NCBI RefSeq assembly: GCF_018437505.1
Contig: NZ_CP072467.1
Span: 5,232,010-5,296,009, forward strand
Length of the DNA stretch: 64,000 nucleotides
Reading direction: 5' to 3'
Origin: Spiractinospora alimapuensis
GTDB taxonomy: Bacteria; Actinomycetota; Actinomycetes; Streptosporangiales; Streptosporangiaceae
The notes below the pieces were generated by a model. That model was not told the origin of the DNA. It did not search any database and saw nothing but the letters and a program-made list of their open reading frames with translations. Shown in pieces: positions 35,208-43,920 of the stretch (within the stretch, counting starts at the first letter, position 1; every line of letters starts with the position of its first letter). The position numbers and the translations under genes are program-made.

Positions 35208-36128
35208 ATGCCCGACTACAGTCCCGCCGAGCTCGCCGACGTTCTCAAGGACGGACTCCTGTCCTTCCCGATCACGCCATTCACCAAGGAGCTCGACGTG
35301 GACGAGGACCGGCTCGTCGCGCACCTGGAGTGGCAGTCCAGCTACGACATCGGCGGCCTGTTCATCGCGGGCGGTACCGGTGAGGGCTTCTCCCTCACCC
35401 CGGAGGAGCACCTCCAGGTCACCAGGACGGCGGTCACGACCGTCCGCGCGGGCGTGCCGGTGCTCAGCTCGGCCGGCGGGAACACCGCCCAGGCGGTGGC
35501 GCTCGCCCGTCAGGCGGAGGAGGTCGGCGCCGACGGTCTGCTCCTCCTGCCCCCCTACCTGACCGAGACGACGCAGGAGGGACTGCGCGCGCACGCGTCC
35601 AGCGTCCTGGCCGCCACGACGCTTCCCGTCATCCTCTACAACCGGGCCAACGCCGTCTACAGCGCCGACACGGTCTCCCAACTGGCGGACGCCCACCCCA
35701 ACCTGATGGGGTTCAAGGACGGCAACGGCGACTTCGAGCAGCTCGCCCGTGTGGTCTCGGCCAACGGCGACCGGCTCTTCTACCTCGGTGGCCTCCCCAC
35801 GGCCGAGACGTATGCCCTTCCCCTGCTGCACCTGGGGATGAGCACCTACTCCTCGGCCATGTTCAACTTCGTCCCGGAGTTCGCGCTGGCGTTCTACCGC
35901 GACGTCCGCGCCCAGGACCAGCAGGCGGTGCGGCGCAGGTTGACCGACTTCGTTCTGCCCTACCTCGACATCCGCGACTACGGCAAGGGGTACGGCGTGT
36001 CCATCATCAAGGCGGGCCTGCGTGCCGTCGGGCGCGACGCCGGCCCGGTGCGCCCACCCCTGCGTGACCTCTCCGCGGACGAGCAGCGCCAGTTGGACGC
36101 ATTGGTCGCGAGCCTCACCACCTCCTGA
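35208..36128 (+). CDS. kdgD: 5-dehydro-4-deoxyglucarate dehydratase
   Basis: A 306-residue class I aldolase-fold enzyme (DapA family) that dehydrates and decarboxylates 5-keto-4-deoxyglucarate to 2,5-dioxopentanoate. It has GGLFIAGGTGEGFSLTPEEH, VLSSAGGNTAQAVALARQAE, VILYNRANAVYSADT (Tyr) and NLMGFKDGNGDFEQL with the Schiff-base Lys. The RANA and KDGNGD strings are typical of KDGDH rather than DapA. GGAGG precedes ATG 35208. Product passes to the dehydrogenase encoded downstream. Confidence 0.93.
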   Translation: MPDYSPAELADVLKDGLLSFPITPFTKELDVDEDRLVAHLEWQSSYDIGGLFIAGGTGEGFSLTPEEHLQVTRTAVTTVRAGVPVLSSAGGNTAQAVALARQAEEVGADGLLLLPPYLTETTQEGLRAHASSVLAATTLPVILYNRANAVYSADTVSQLADAHPNLMGFKDGNGDFEQLARVVSANGDRLFYLGGLPTAETYALPLLHLGMSTYSSAMFNFVPEFALAFYRDVRAQDQQAVRRRLTDFVLPYLDIRDYGKGYGVSIIKAGLRAVGRDAGPVRPPLRDLSADEQRQLDALVASLTTS

Positions 36129-36189
36129 CCCGGCAGCCGGGCGAAACACAACGAATCCCCCCTCCACCGACGCAGGCACAGGGATCCAC

Positions 36190-37809
36190 ATGAGCACCGA
36201 GACCGACCCAACCCACCACTCGCTGGTCGCCGGGGAACCGCTGCCAGGTACCGGTGGCACGACCCGGGCCACCGACCCAGCCACGAACACCCCCTCCGGC
36301 CCCGAGTTCACCCTGCTCGGCGACGACCAGGTCGCCACGGCGACCCAGGCGGCGAGCGACGCGTTCCCCACCTACCGTGCGATCACCCCAGCGGCGCGTG
36401 CGGAGTTCCTGGCCACGACCGCCGAGCGCATCGACGACGCCGGCGACGACATCGTCGTCACGGCGATGCGCGAGACCGGCCTACCCGAGGCCCGACTCCG
36501 CGGCGAGCTCGCCCGTACGGTGAACCAGCTACGGCTCTTCGCCCGGGTCGCGCGCACCGGCGACCACCACGGCGTGCGCATCGAACCGGCCCTACCGCAA
36601 CGCACCCCACTACCTCGCCCCGACCTGCGTCAACGCCAGGTACCACTGGGGCCCGTCGCCGTCTTCGGCGCCTCCAACTTCCCGCTGGCCTTCTCCGTCG
36701 CCGGGGGAGACACCGCCTCCGCGCTCGCCGCGGGCTGCCCCGTGGTGGTCAAGGCACACAACGCGCACCCGGCGACGAGCCTCCTGGTCGCCCACGCCGT
36801 GTCCACCGCGGTCGCCGAACACGACCTGCCGGCCGGCGTCTTCTCCCTCATCTACGGCCGTGGCGCCGATGTGGGGCAGACCCTCGTCGCCGACCCGCGC
36901 GTCGCCGCGGTGGGCTTCACCGGCTCGCGCGGCGGCGGAACCGCCCTCATGGCCACCGCGGCCGCCCGTCCGGTGCCGATCCCGGTCTACGCGGAGATGA
37001 GCTCGGTCAATCCGGTCTTCGTCCTTCCCTCCGCTGTCGCCGACGATCGGGCTGGTCTGGCCCAGGGCTTCGTGATCTCGCTCAACGGCTCGGCCGGCCA
37101 ATTGTGCACGGCGCCCGGTCTCCTGTTCGTCCCCGAAGGGGCTGACGGTGACGACCTCGTCGACCAGGTCGCCACAGCGCTCGCCGACACCGACGGGCTG
37201 ACGATGCTCACCCCGGGCATCCGCTCGGCCCGTACCGTCGGGGAGCGGCGGCTCGCCGCCGTCGACGGCGTCACCGAGATCGGTCGGGGCCGTGACGGGG
37301 CGACCGAGAACGCCCCGGCCCCCGCGGTGTACTCGACCGACGCGGACACCTTCACCACGACCGCCGAACTCTCCGAGGAGGTCTTCGGCGCGGTCTGTCT
37401 GGTCGTCCGGTATCGCTCCCTCGGTGAGCTGGCATCGGTGGCCGCCACCATCGAGGGCCAGCTCACCGCCACGCTCTGGTTCGACACCGACGTCGAGGCC
37501 GACCGCGACGACGTGCGACGACTGCTGGACGCGCTCGAACTGCGCGCGGGACGGATCCTGGTCAACGGGTGGCCCACCGGGGTGGACGTCGGCGACGCCA
37601 TCGTCCACGGCGGCCCGTTCCCCGCGACCTCCGACGGCCGCTCCACCTCGGTCGGGACCCTGGCCATCGAACGATTCCTGCGCCCGGTGGTCTATCAGAA
37701 CCTCCCCGCGCCGCTGCGGCCGGCGCCGGTCCAGGAGGATAACCCGTGGAACCTGACCCGACGCGTCGACGGCACCCACGTGGTGGCAGAACGGAGCGAG
37801 AACACATGA
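36190..37809 (+). CDS. 2,5-dioxovalerate (alpha-ketoglutarate semialdehyde) dehydrogenase
   Basis: A 539-residue aldehyde dehydrogenase that oxidises 2,5-dioxopentanoate to 2-oxoglutarate with NAD(P). Landmarks: [63 protein letters not shown] (catalytic Glu region) and [16 protein letters not shown] with catalytic Cys. [10 protein letters not shown] near the C-terminus is typical of the ketoglutarate-semialdehyde type. Its last four bases overlap the glucarate dehydratase start (ATGA). Confidence 0.93.
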   Translation: MSTETDPTHHSLVAGEPLPGTGGTTRATDPATNTPSGPEFTLLGDDQVATATQAASDAFPTYRAITPAARAEFLATTAERIDDAGDDIVVTAMRETGLPEARLRGELARTVNQLRLFARVARTGDHHGVRIEPALPQRTPLPRPDLRQRQVPLGPVAVFGASNFPLAFSVAGGDTASALAAGCPVVVKAHNAHPATSLLVAHAVSTAVAEHDLPAGVFSLIYGRGADVGQTLVADPRVAAVGFTGSRGGGTALMATAAARPVPIPVYAEMSSVNPVFVLPSAVADDRAGLAQGFVISLNGSAGQLCTAPGLLFVPEGADGDDLVDQVATALADTDGLTMLTPGIRSARTVGERRLAAVDGVTEIGRGRDGATENAPAPAVYSTDADTFTTTAELSEEVFGAVCLVVRYRSLGELASVAATIEGQLTATLWFDTDVEADRDDVRRLLDALELRAGRILVNGWPTGVDVGDAIVHGGPFPATSDGRSTSVGTLAIERFLRPVVYQNLPAPLRPAPVQEDNPWNLTRRVDGTHVVAERSENT

Positions 37810-39134
37810 GCGCACCAGGACCCCGCGTCGAGAGCGTCGAGGTCGTGCCGGTGGCCGGCCACGACTCGATGCTCATGAACCTCTCCGGAGCGCACGGCCC
37901 GTACTTCACCCGCAACGTCGTCATCGTCACCGACGACGCCGGTCGTACCGGGCTGGGCGAGGTGCCCGGCGGCGAGAAGATCACCGCGACCCTGCGGGAG
38001 GCCGGGGAGTGGATCACCGGCCGACCCGTGGCCGTGTTCCGCTCCGCGCTGCGGGAGATCGCGGAGGCCTTCGCCGACCGCGACTCCGGTGGCCGCGGCC
38101 AGCAGACGTTCGACCAGCGCACCACCGTCCACACGGTCACCGGCCTGGAGTCCGCGCTGCTGGACCTCCACGGCCAGCACCTGGGGGTCCCGGTCGCCGA
38201 ACTGCTCGGAGCCGGACAACAGCGCACCAGTGTTCCCGTCCTCGGTTACCTCTTCTTCGTCGGCAATCCCGACGCCACCGATCTGCCCTACCTGCGCGAG
38301 GACACGGGGGACGCCTGGGAGCGCCGCCGCAGGGAGGAGGCCATGGACACCGCCGGTGTCGTCGAGCTGGCCCACGCCGCCCAGGATCGGTACGGCTTCC
38401 GCGACTTCAAGCTCAAGGGTGGCGTGCTCGCGGGCGACGCCGAGGTCGACGTGGTCACGGCCCTGCACCAGGAGTTCCCCGACTCGAGGATCACGCTCGA
38501 CCCCAACGGCGGATGGCTCCTGGACGAGGCGGTCGAGTACGGCCGTCGTATGCGCGGTGTCGTGGCCTACGCGGAGGACCCCTGCGGAGCGGAGAACGGG
38601 TACTCCGCCCGTGAGGTGATGGCGGAGTTCAGACGGGCGACCGGACTGCCCACGGCGACCAACATGTGCGCGACCGACTGGCGGGAGATGGCGCACGCGG
38701 TCCGCACCAACGCCGTCGACATCCCCCTGGCCGACCCCCACTTCTGGACCATGGCCGGATCGGTCCGCGTCGCCCAGCTCTGCCACGACTTCGGACTGAC
38801 CTGGGGCTCACACTCCAACAACCATTTCGACATCTCCCTGGCCATGTTCACCCAGGTGGGAGCAGCCGCTCCCGGCGATATCACCGCCCTGGACACCCAC
38901 TGGATCTGGCAGGACGGCCAGGGCCTCACCCAGTCCCCACCCCGGATCCGCGACGGCGCCATCGCCGTCCCCGACACCCCCGGCCTCGGAGTGACCCTGG
39001 ACCGCGCCCGTCTCGACGAGGCCCACGACCTCTACGTCCGTGAGGGTCTCGGCGCCCGCGACGACGCTGTGGCGATGCGGTACCTGATCCCCGGCTGGAC
39101 CTTCGACCCGAAACGCCCGTGCATGGTCCGATAG
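37806..39134 (+). CDS. gudD: D-glucarate dehydratase
   Basis: A 442-residue enolase-superfamily enzyme that dehydrates D-glucarate to 5-keto-4-deoxyglucarate. N-terminal [20 protein letters not shown] is close to the glucarate dehydratase consensus. Catalytic parts are [20 protein letters not shown] (KxK), ITLDPNGGW and YAEDPCG (metal ligands), and [20 protein letters not shown] with the general-base His. ATG 37806 overlaps the dehydrogenase gene end. It closes the plus-strand aldarate operon. Confidence 0.95.
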   Translation: MSAPGPRVESVEVVPVAGHDSMLMNLSGAHGPYFTRNVVIVTDDAGRTGLGEVPGGEKITATLREAGEWITGRPVAVFRSALREIAEAFADRDSGGRGQQTFDQRTTVHTVTGLESALLDLHGQHLGVPVAELLGAGQQRTSVPVLGYLFFVGNPDATDLPYLREDTGDAWERRRREEAMDTAGVVELAHAAQDRYGFRDFKLKGGVLAGDAEVDVVTALHQEFPDSRITLDPNGGWLLDEAVEYGRRMRGVVAYAEDPCGAENGYSAREVMAEFRRATGLPTATNMCATDWREMAHAVRTNAVDIPLADPHFWTMAGSVRVAQLCHDFGLTWGSHSNNHFDISLAMFTQVGAAAPGDITALDTHWIWQDGQGLTQSPPRIRDGAIAVPDTPGLGVTLDRARLDEAHDLYVREGLGARDDAVAMRYLIPGWTFDPKRPCMVR

Positions 39135-39485
39135 GTCTCCCCGCCACGTCGGGGCGGAGCCGCGGTACGGGCGGCCCCGACGTCGGTGGCGGGTGGTGTT
39201 CGAACGGTCGCGCGACGGTCGCGCATTCGGATCCACCGCTCGCCGAGCGTGTCCAGGTTCCTGTCGGTGTTGGGTCCAGGCCGAACGGAGCCTGGCCGAA
39301 GCCGCCGCTTTCGGCCCGCTTTCGTGGTGTCCGTGCGTCTGGACCGATCCCGCGTGGTGGTGCACGGTAGGCCCGTTCACGGCGAGGTTCGGTGGTTCCG
39401 TGGATGGGGTCGGCCGAACGGCATGGGGCGGGATATCCCGTTTGGCCGAGGCGTGCGAGGGGTCGTGTGCCGCAGTCTGTCGGGC
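39135..39485. other. Intergenic region with terminator, no gene
   Basis: About 350 bases after gudD. It has the hairpin at 39141-39192; the rest has no convincing ORF, RNA or repeat and probably contains the promoter of the DUF418 gene. Confidence 0.5.
39141..39192 (+). terminator. Long hairpin after the gudD operon
   Basis: Arms CCGCCAC...GTCGGGGC and GCCCCGAC...GTGGCGG pair with a four-base bulge and an ~18-base loop, directly after the gudD stop. Confidence 0.6.
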
Positions 39486-40760
39486 ATGGACACCACATCC
39501 GGGCAGCCCGCGGGTGACCCGACACGGGAACACGGGGCAGGGCCGGTATCGCCCCCCGAACCGGCCCTGACACCCCCACCCCGGCTACTGCTTCTGGACG
39601 TGCTGCGCGGAGTCGCGATCCTTGGCACGCTCGCGATGAACATCCACTCCTTCGACCTCTCGTCGGGCGAGGGGAACCAGTGGGTGCACGACGCCAGGAT
39701 CGTGTTGGTGAGTGGTTCGTTCTACTCCCTGCTCGCCCTGATGTTCGGAGTTGGACTGGCGGTCCAGTTCCGCTCCGCGCGGGCCTCCGGCCGACGGTGG
39801 CCGGGGAAGCAGCCATGGCGCGCGGTCCTTCTCCTCGTCGAGGGGACCCTGCACGTGGTGCTGGTGTTCGCCTTGGACGTACTCATGGGCTACGCGGTCG
39901 CCGCGCTGCTCGTCATATGGCTGTTGGGTCGCTCGCAACGGGTCCGCACGGTGGTGATGTGGTCGGCCTTCGCCATCCACCTGGCGCTCATGGCCTTCAC
40001 CGTGGTGGTTCAGGCACTCCTGGCGCCCACGCCCCGGGAGGGTTCGGCCTCACCTCCGGTCGATGACCACTTCTCCGTGCTCTTCCGCGACGGCGCCTAC
40101 CTCGACCAAGTCGCCTACCGTCTGACGAACTTCCTCAGCACTCGGGGCGAGGTCCTCTCGACTCTCCCCATGGTGGTGTTCCTGTTCCTGCTCGGGGTGC
40201 GCCTCTACCGTGCGGGTGTCTTCGACGACGATGACGCCGGCCGGCGGATCCGCGACCGGATGATGGCCTGGGGGTTCGGCCTGGGCCTGCCCCTGAACAT
40301 CCTGGCCAGTCAGGTCGACCCACTCGGGCAGGCGGCGCGTTATCTCTTCCCCATCGTCCTGATCTTCGGCTACATCGGGCTCGCCGGGTGGCTCCTGCGC
40401 TGGGCACGACCGTCCGGGCAGATCATCCGATCTCTTCAAGCGGTGGGACTCACCGCTCTCACCTGCTACATCCTCCAGAACGTCCTGGCGTCCTGGCTCT
40501 TCTACGGCTGGGGGGCAGGGCTCGGCCAGCACCTCGAGGAACGGGGCATTCACGGCCTCACCCTCGACGCGTATCTCTTCGGGGCGTGGCTCGGGGTCAG
40601 CGTGCTGCTCGTCGCCGGATCGCGACTGTGGCTCCGCAATTTCCGTCGCGGCCCGATCGAAGCGGTCGGAGCCCGACTGATCGACCTCGTGCCACAGAGA
40701 AGCTTCCGATCGCCGGACCGCTCGAAGCCGAACGGCCACCCGCCGGGCCACCCGACCTAA
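39486..40760 (+). CDS. DUF418 (YeiB-like) membrane protein
   Basis: A 424-residue membrane protein with about eight to ten hydrophobic segments. It starts with a proline-rich tail, then LLLLDVLRGVAILGTLAMNI, the N-terminal heparan-alpha-glucosaminide acyltransferase-like block. The C-terminal DUF418 part has ALTCYILQNVLASWLFYGWG. Family members may acylate cell-surface sugars, but biochemical roles are poorly established. ATG 39486 is the first plausible start. It stands alone. Confidence 0.85.
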   Translation: MDTTSGQPAGDPTREHGAGPVSPPEPALTPPPRLLLLDVLRGVAILGTLAMNIHSFDLSSGEGNQWVHDARIVLVSGSFYSLLALMFGVGLAVQFRSARASGRRWPGKQPWRAVLLLVEGTLHVVLVFALDVLMGYAVAALLVIWLLGRSQRVRTVVMWSAFAIHLALMAFTVVVQALLAPTPREGSASPPVDDHFSVLFRDGAYLDQVAYRLTNFLSTRGEVLSTLPMVVFLFLLGVRLYRAGVFDDDDAGRRIRDRMMAWGFGLGLPLNILASQVDPLGQAARYLFPIVLIFGYIGLAGWLLRWARPSGQIIRSLQAVGLTALTCYILQNVLASWLFYGWGAGLGQHLEERGIHGLTLDAYLFGAWLGVSVLLVAGSRLWLRNFRRGPIEAVGARLIDLVPQRSFRSPDRSKPNGHPPGHPT

Positions 40761-40928
40761 GCCCTGCTCCCACAACCGGGGTCGAGTGGGCGGAACCGGT
40801 AAACGGAGGCGGTCGGCCGTCTCCTCCATGGAGTCGAGGGGCGCGAACACGATGCCCGGCGGTTGACCCCAGTCGCATGTTCCCGTGAGTGAAGCGGGGA
40901 GCGTCGCCATGGGAGAGGGAGGTGCTCG

Positions 40929-41006
40929 ATCGTCAACAAGCACGGCGTCATTGGCATGACGAAGTCCGCGGCCCTCGACTACGCGAATCGGGGAATGGTG
41001 AAGAAG
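40929..41006 (+). pseudogene. Remnant of a short-chain dehydrogenase
   Basis: A plus-strand frame reads NKHGVIGMTKSAALDYANRG, which aligns with the active-site helix of SDR enzymes (typically YxASKHGVxGLTKSAALE); the catalytic Tyr side is already lost. About 26 codons remain, with no start and no surrounding SDR sequence, before the frame runs antisense into the L32 gene. It is a gene fragment left by deletion. Confidence 0.6.
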
Positions 41007-41189
41007 CTAGGATTCACCCTCCGCTGGAGGGGCGAGCAGCCCGCGCCGGTAGGCCGGCGCCAGGTGGTAGGGCACCCGGAACGACCGGTTGTTGATCGCG
41101 ATGGTGATCAGCGCGGGGCGCTCGGCCTTCCACGTGGACCTGCGCTTGCGGGTGTTGGCCCGCGACGTCTTTCGCTTCGGGACGGCCAC
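41007..41189 (-). CDS. rpmF: 50S ribosomal protein L32, zinc-free paralogue
   Basis: A 60-residue L32. The N-terminus (AVPKRKTSRANTRKRRSTWK) is canonical, but the C-terminal half (SFRVPYHLAPAYRRGLLAPP) lacks all four cysteines of the zinc ribbon. Such C-minus forms replace the zinc-binding copy under zinc starvation. The GTG start at 41189 has AAGGAGA upstream. It is the last gene in the Zur-boxed cluster. Confidence 0.9.
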   Translation of the reverse strand: MAVPKRKTSRANTRKRRSTWKAERPALITIAINNRSFRVPYHLAPAYRRGLLAPPAEGES

Positions 41190-41268
41190 TGCTCTCTTCT
41201 CCTTACCGATGGTGGGCGGATGGTCAGCGTTCCGCGCGGAGCTCCACGGGACGCCGTCCGCTGGCGGG

Positions 41269-41574
41269 CTACCAGCTGGACTTCGTGATTCCGGGGAGTT
41301 CTCCGCGGTGGGCCATTTCGCGGAATCGGATTCGGGAGAGTCCGAACTGGCGTAGGTGCCCGCGTGGTCGGCCGTCGATGGCGTCGCGGTTGCGGATGCG
41401 GGTGGGGCTGGCGTCGCGGGGTTGGCGTCGCAGCTCGCGGCCAGCGGCTTCGCGCTCGTCGACGGTGCTTCGGGGGTCGCTGATGACGCGTTTCAGTTCG
41501 GCCCGCCGCTCGGCGTGGCGAGCCACGACCCGCTTTCGGTGCTCGTTGCGGGCGATCTTGCTTTTCTTGGCCAT
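41269..41574 (-). CDS. rpsN: 30S ribosomal protein S14, zinc-free type
   Basis: A 101-residue long-form S14 with [20 protein letters not shown] and a C-terminal [20 protein letters not shown]. The short zinc-binding S14 has two CxxC pairs; these are absent. It begins one base after the L28 stop, so the genes are co-transcribed. Used in place of the zinc form when zinc is scarce. Confidence 0.93.
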   Translation of the reverse strand: MAKKSKIARNEHRKRVVARHAERRAELKRVISDPRSTVDEREAAGRELRRQPRDASPTRIRNRDAIDGRPRGHLRQFGLSRIRFREMAHRGELPGITKSSW

Positions 41575-41575
41575 C

Positions 41576-41812
41576 TCAGACTCGTTCTCCTCGGGCGCGG
41601 ATGTCGGCGACCACGCGCTCGATGCCCTTGACGTCGATCACCTTCATGCCTTTCGCGCTTACCCGTAGCCGAACGTGACGGTTCTCGCTGGCCAACCAGT
41701 AGCGCTTGCGCTGAACGTTGGGGTCGAACCGTCGTCTGGCCCGGCGGTGGGAGTGCGAGATCGAGTTGCCGAAGGCGGGGGCCTTTCCGGTCACCTGGCA
41801 TACGCGTGACAT
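41576..41812 (-). CDS. rpmB: 50S ribosomal protein L28, zinc-free paralogue
   Basis: A 78-residue L28: [20 protein letters not shown], then [20 protein letters not shown]. Only one Cys remains, whereas the zinc form has paired CxxC motifs. It lies between S18 and S14 in the Zur-controlled cluster. Confidence 0.93.
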   Translation of the reverse strand: MSRVCQVTGKAPAFGNSISHSHRRARRRFDPNVQRKRYWLASENRHVRLRVSAKGMKVIDVKGIERVVADIRARGERV

Positions 41813-41850
41813 GTGTGTCCTTTCCTCATCGGGGCTTTGTCGCCATGTGG

Positions 41851-42102
41851 TCAGGGCCGGCCGCGCGCGGCCGGTGTGGCGGGGTAGGGCAGGAGTGCCA
41901 TCTCACGGGCGTTCTTGACGGCCTTCTCGAGGAGGCGCTGCTGACGAGCCGTGACCCGGGTGACTCGCCGGCTGCGGATCTTGCCTCGGTCGGAGATGAA
42001 CCTGCGGAGTAGATCGATGTCCTTGTAGTCGACACGGTCCCGTTCCCCGAGGGGGCTGGCGAACCCGGCCCGACTGTTCGAGTGTCGTGATGGCGAAGCC
42101 AT
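41851..42102 (-). CDS. rpsR: 30S ribosomal protein S18, cysteine-free paralogue
   Basis: An 83-residue S18 with [40 protein letters not shown] and ALLPY, the conserved core. It lacks cysteine. ATG 42102 is the start that gives a normal S18 N-terminus and has GAGGTGG upstream; the frame continues upstream but is not S18-like there. It is the first gene of the cluster, directly after a Zur box. Confidence 0.92.
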   Translation of the reverse strand: MASPSRHSNSRAGFASPLGERDRVDYKDIDLLRRFISDRGKIRSRRVTRVTARQQRLLEKAVKNAREMALLPYPATPAARGRP

Positions 42103-42121
42103 GACCACCTCACAATAGCAA

Positions 42122-42136
42122 TGATAATCATTTTCA
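42122..42136 (-). promoter_or_regulatory. Zur box before the alternative ribosomal protein cluster
   Basis: TGATAATCATTTTCA matches the actinobacterial Zur box (TGAAAA-N3-TTTTCA) with one arm mismatch and sits 20 bases before the S18 start, where bound Zur would block transcription. In known actinobacteria the C-minus ribosomal genes are Zur-repressed. Confidence 0.8.
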
Positions 42137-42582
42137 TTATAGGCATGCGTGGCCGTGCCCATGCGGTGGGATCGCCCCGGGGGTCTGCGTGACAACGCCG
42201 TCAGGCGCGAACCCCAATCGGTGGACTCAGTGACACCAGCGCGACGATCATCGAGCGGGCCCAAGCGGCAGGGAGCGATGTCGTGCGGCGGAACGGGCAA
42301 GGGTCAGGGTCACGCTGGCCCTGCGTCCACGGGGCTGTCGATCAGACGGCTCCACGAGGTCCGCGCGTGGCTCGAGGCTCGCGTTCCGACGACGAGACGC
42401 GCAGGGGCATCGCCGAGGACACGACCGTCTGGGTGGCGACGAGGGGGTGAGCCGACCCCCAGAGGGCAGCCGCCCGCGCGTTCAGTGAGGCCCGCGCCAT
42501 CGGTGCACGTGCCGTCCAACCAGGTTCTCGTATCCCGGGTCGGGACGGTGTGCGATCGAACCATCGCTGGACGCGGGTTCAC
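42137..42582. other. Intergenic region without genes
   Basis: About 450 bases between the Zur box and the tRNA terminator. ORFs here have low coding quality, no start signal and no recognisable family. It would hold the promoter of the ribosomal cluster at its left end only. Confidence 0.45.
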
Positions 42583-42596
42583 ATGCTTCCAAGCAT
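42583..42596 (-). terminator. Short hairpin after the tRNA
   Basis: ATGCTT-CC-AAGCAT forms a six-base-pair hairpin three bases beyond the tRNA 3' end; its small size gives low confidence. Confidence 0.35.
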
Positions 42597-42598
42597 GG

Positions 42599-42671
42599 CG
42601 CACCCGGCAGGATTCGAACCTGCGGCCGACAGATTAGAAGTCTGTTGCTCTATCCACTGAGCTACGGGTGC
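42599..42671 (-). tRNA. tRNA-Arg (anticodon UCU)
   Basis: On the minus strand the gene reads GCACCCGTAGCTCAGTGG at the 5' end. The anticodon loop is CTTCTAA, giving anticodon UCU. The T arm is CAGGTTCGAATCCTG, and the acceptor 3' side CGGGTGC pairs with GCACCCG. A discriminator G follows; CCA is not encoded. Confidence 0.95.
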
Positions 42672-42750
42672 TCGCGGCTCCGTCAGTGTAGAACATCAGG
42701 GCGTCGTTTGGGGGTCGGCCGCGGGGTGTGGGGGTCGTGGAGTGACTCGT

Positions 42751-42819
42751 TCACCAGCAGAACAACGCTGCGAAGTGAACCAGCATGGTGGTGATCGCGA
42801 CCATCGTCATCAGTCTCAC
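42751..42819 (-). CDS. Putative 19-22 residue hydrophobic peptide
   Basis: The minus strand has GTG 42819 or ATG 42810 after a GGGGG run, reading MTMVAITTMLVHFAALFCW before TGA. It would be a tiny membrane peptide. An inverted repeat GTTAT/ATAAC at 42860-42880 lies upstream of it. No family recognised; it may be chance. Confidence 0.25.
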   Translation of the reverse strand: MRLMTMVAITTMLVHFAALFCW

Positions 42820-42939
42820 CCCCTGTGCTGCCCTGACGGCACTCAGACCGCCTTGTGGCGTTATGTGCCCTAATGATAACTCTGTGTAGGTATAGGTGGG
42901 GTGTGGGGTGGTTCAGGAGATCGTCTAGCGTTGACACTC

Positions 42940-43920
42940 GTGAATGGTGGAGCGCATGCGGCGGGGATCGCCGCGGGGATGGGGTTGGACGCGGCCGTCG
43001 GGGACCCCCGGCGAGGGCACCCGGTGGCGGTGTACGGTCACGCGGTCTCGCGGCTGGAACACGCGATCTACGCGCCCACGCGGCGGCGCGGGGTTCTTTT
43101 CACCCTGATGGCCACGGTTCCCGTGGTCGCCACGGCCGTGGTCGCGCAGCGGGTGGCCCGGGACCTCCCGGTGGCCACGATCGCCCTCACCGCGGCGGCG
43201 ACCTGGGCCGTGGTGGGTGGCCGCACGCTGCACCGTGAGGCCGAGCTGATGGCCGACGCCTTGGAGGACGGTGACCTGGAGCGGGCCCGGGCACGGCTAC
43301 CGCACCTGTGTGGCCGCGACCCCGCCACCCTCGACGCCACGGGTCTGGCGCGGGCCACGGTGGAGTCGGTCGCGGAGAACACCTCCGACGCCGTGGTCGC
43401 GCCCCTGTTCTGGGGCGGCTTGGCCGGTCTTCCCGGGCTTCTCGGTTACCGCGCCGTCAACACCCTGGACGCGATGGTGGGCCACCGTTCGTCCTGCTAC
43501 GAGAACTTCGGCTGGGCCTCCGCCCGACTCGACGACCTCGCCAACCACGTTCCCGCCCGCCTCACCGCTACGCTCGCCACCCTCGCCAGCCCCGCGGTCG
43601 GGCGAACCCCCTCCCACGTGCTTCGCACCTGGGCGCGGGACGGCGACCAGCATCCCAGTCCCAACGCGGGCCAATGCGAGTCCGCGTTCGCCGGCGCGCT
43701 GGGAGTACGGCTCGGCGGGAAGAACGTCTACGGCGAACGGGTGGAACACCGCCCCGAACTCGGTGACGGCCCCCCACCCGGCGTCGGCGACATCCGACGC
43801 GCGGTGCGCCTCGCGCGGTGGGTCGGTGTCGGGGCCGGCGCGGTGGCGGCGGCGATGGCATGGGCGAAGGGAAGGCGCGGTGGGGCTGGATCTCCCCACC
43901 CCGGACGTCAGTCGCTGTAG
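42940..43920 (+). CDS. cobD: Adenosylcobinamide-phosphate synthase (CbiB/CobD)
   Basis: A 326-residue membrane enzyme that joins aminopropanol phosphate to adenosylcobyric acid. Family motifs: GLDAAVGDPRRGHPVAVYGH at the N-terminus, ARATVESVAENTSDAVVAPL in the middle, and GYRAVNTLDAMVGHRSSCYENF, plus the SPNAGQCESAFAGALGVRLG block. GTG 42940 gives the normal N-terminus; TTG 42931 with AGGAGA upstream is an alternative. It is part of the cobalamin block and convergent with the kinase gene. Confidence 0.93.
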   Translation: MNGGAHAAGIAAGMGLDAAVGDPRRGHPVAVYGHAVSRLEHAIYAPTRRRGVLFTLMATVPVVATAVVAQRVARDLPVATIALTAAATWAVVGGRTLHREAELMADALEDGDLERARARLPHLCGRDPATLDATGLARATVESVAENTSDAVVAPLFWGGLAGLPGLLGYRAVNTLDAMVGHRSSCYENFGWASARLDDLANHVPARLTATLATLASPAVGRTPSHVLRTWARDGDQHPSPNAGQCESAFAGALGVRLGGKNVYGERVEHRPELGDGPPPGVGDIRRAVRLARWVGVGAGAVAAAMAWAKGRRGGAGSPHPGRQSL

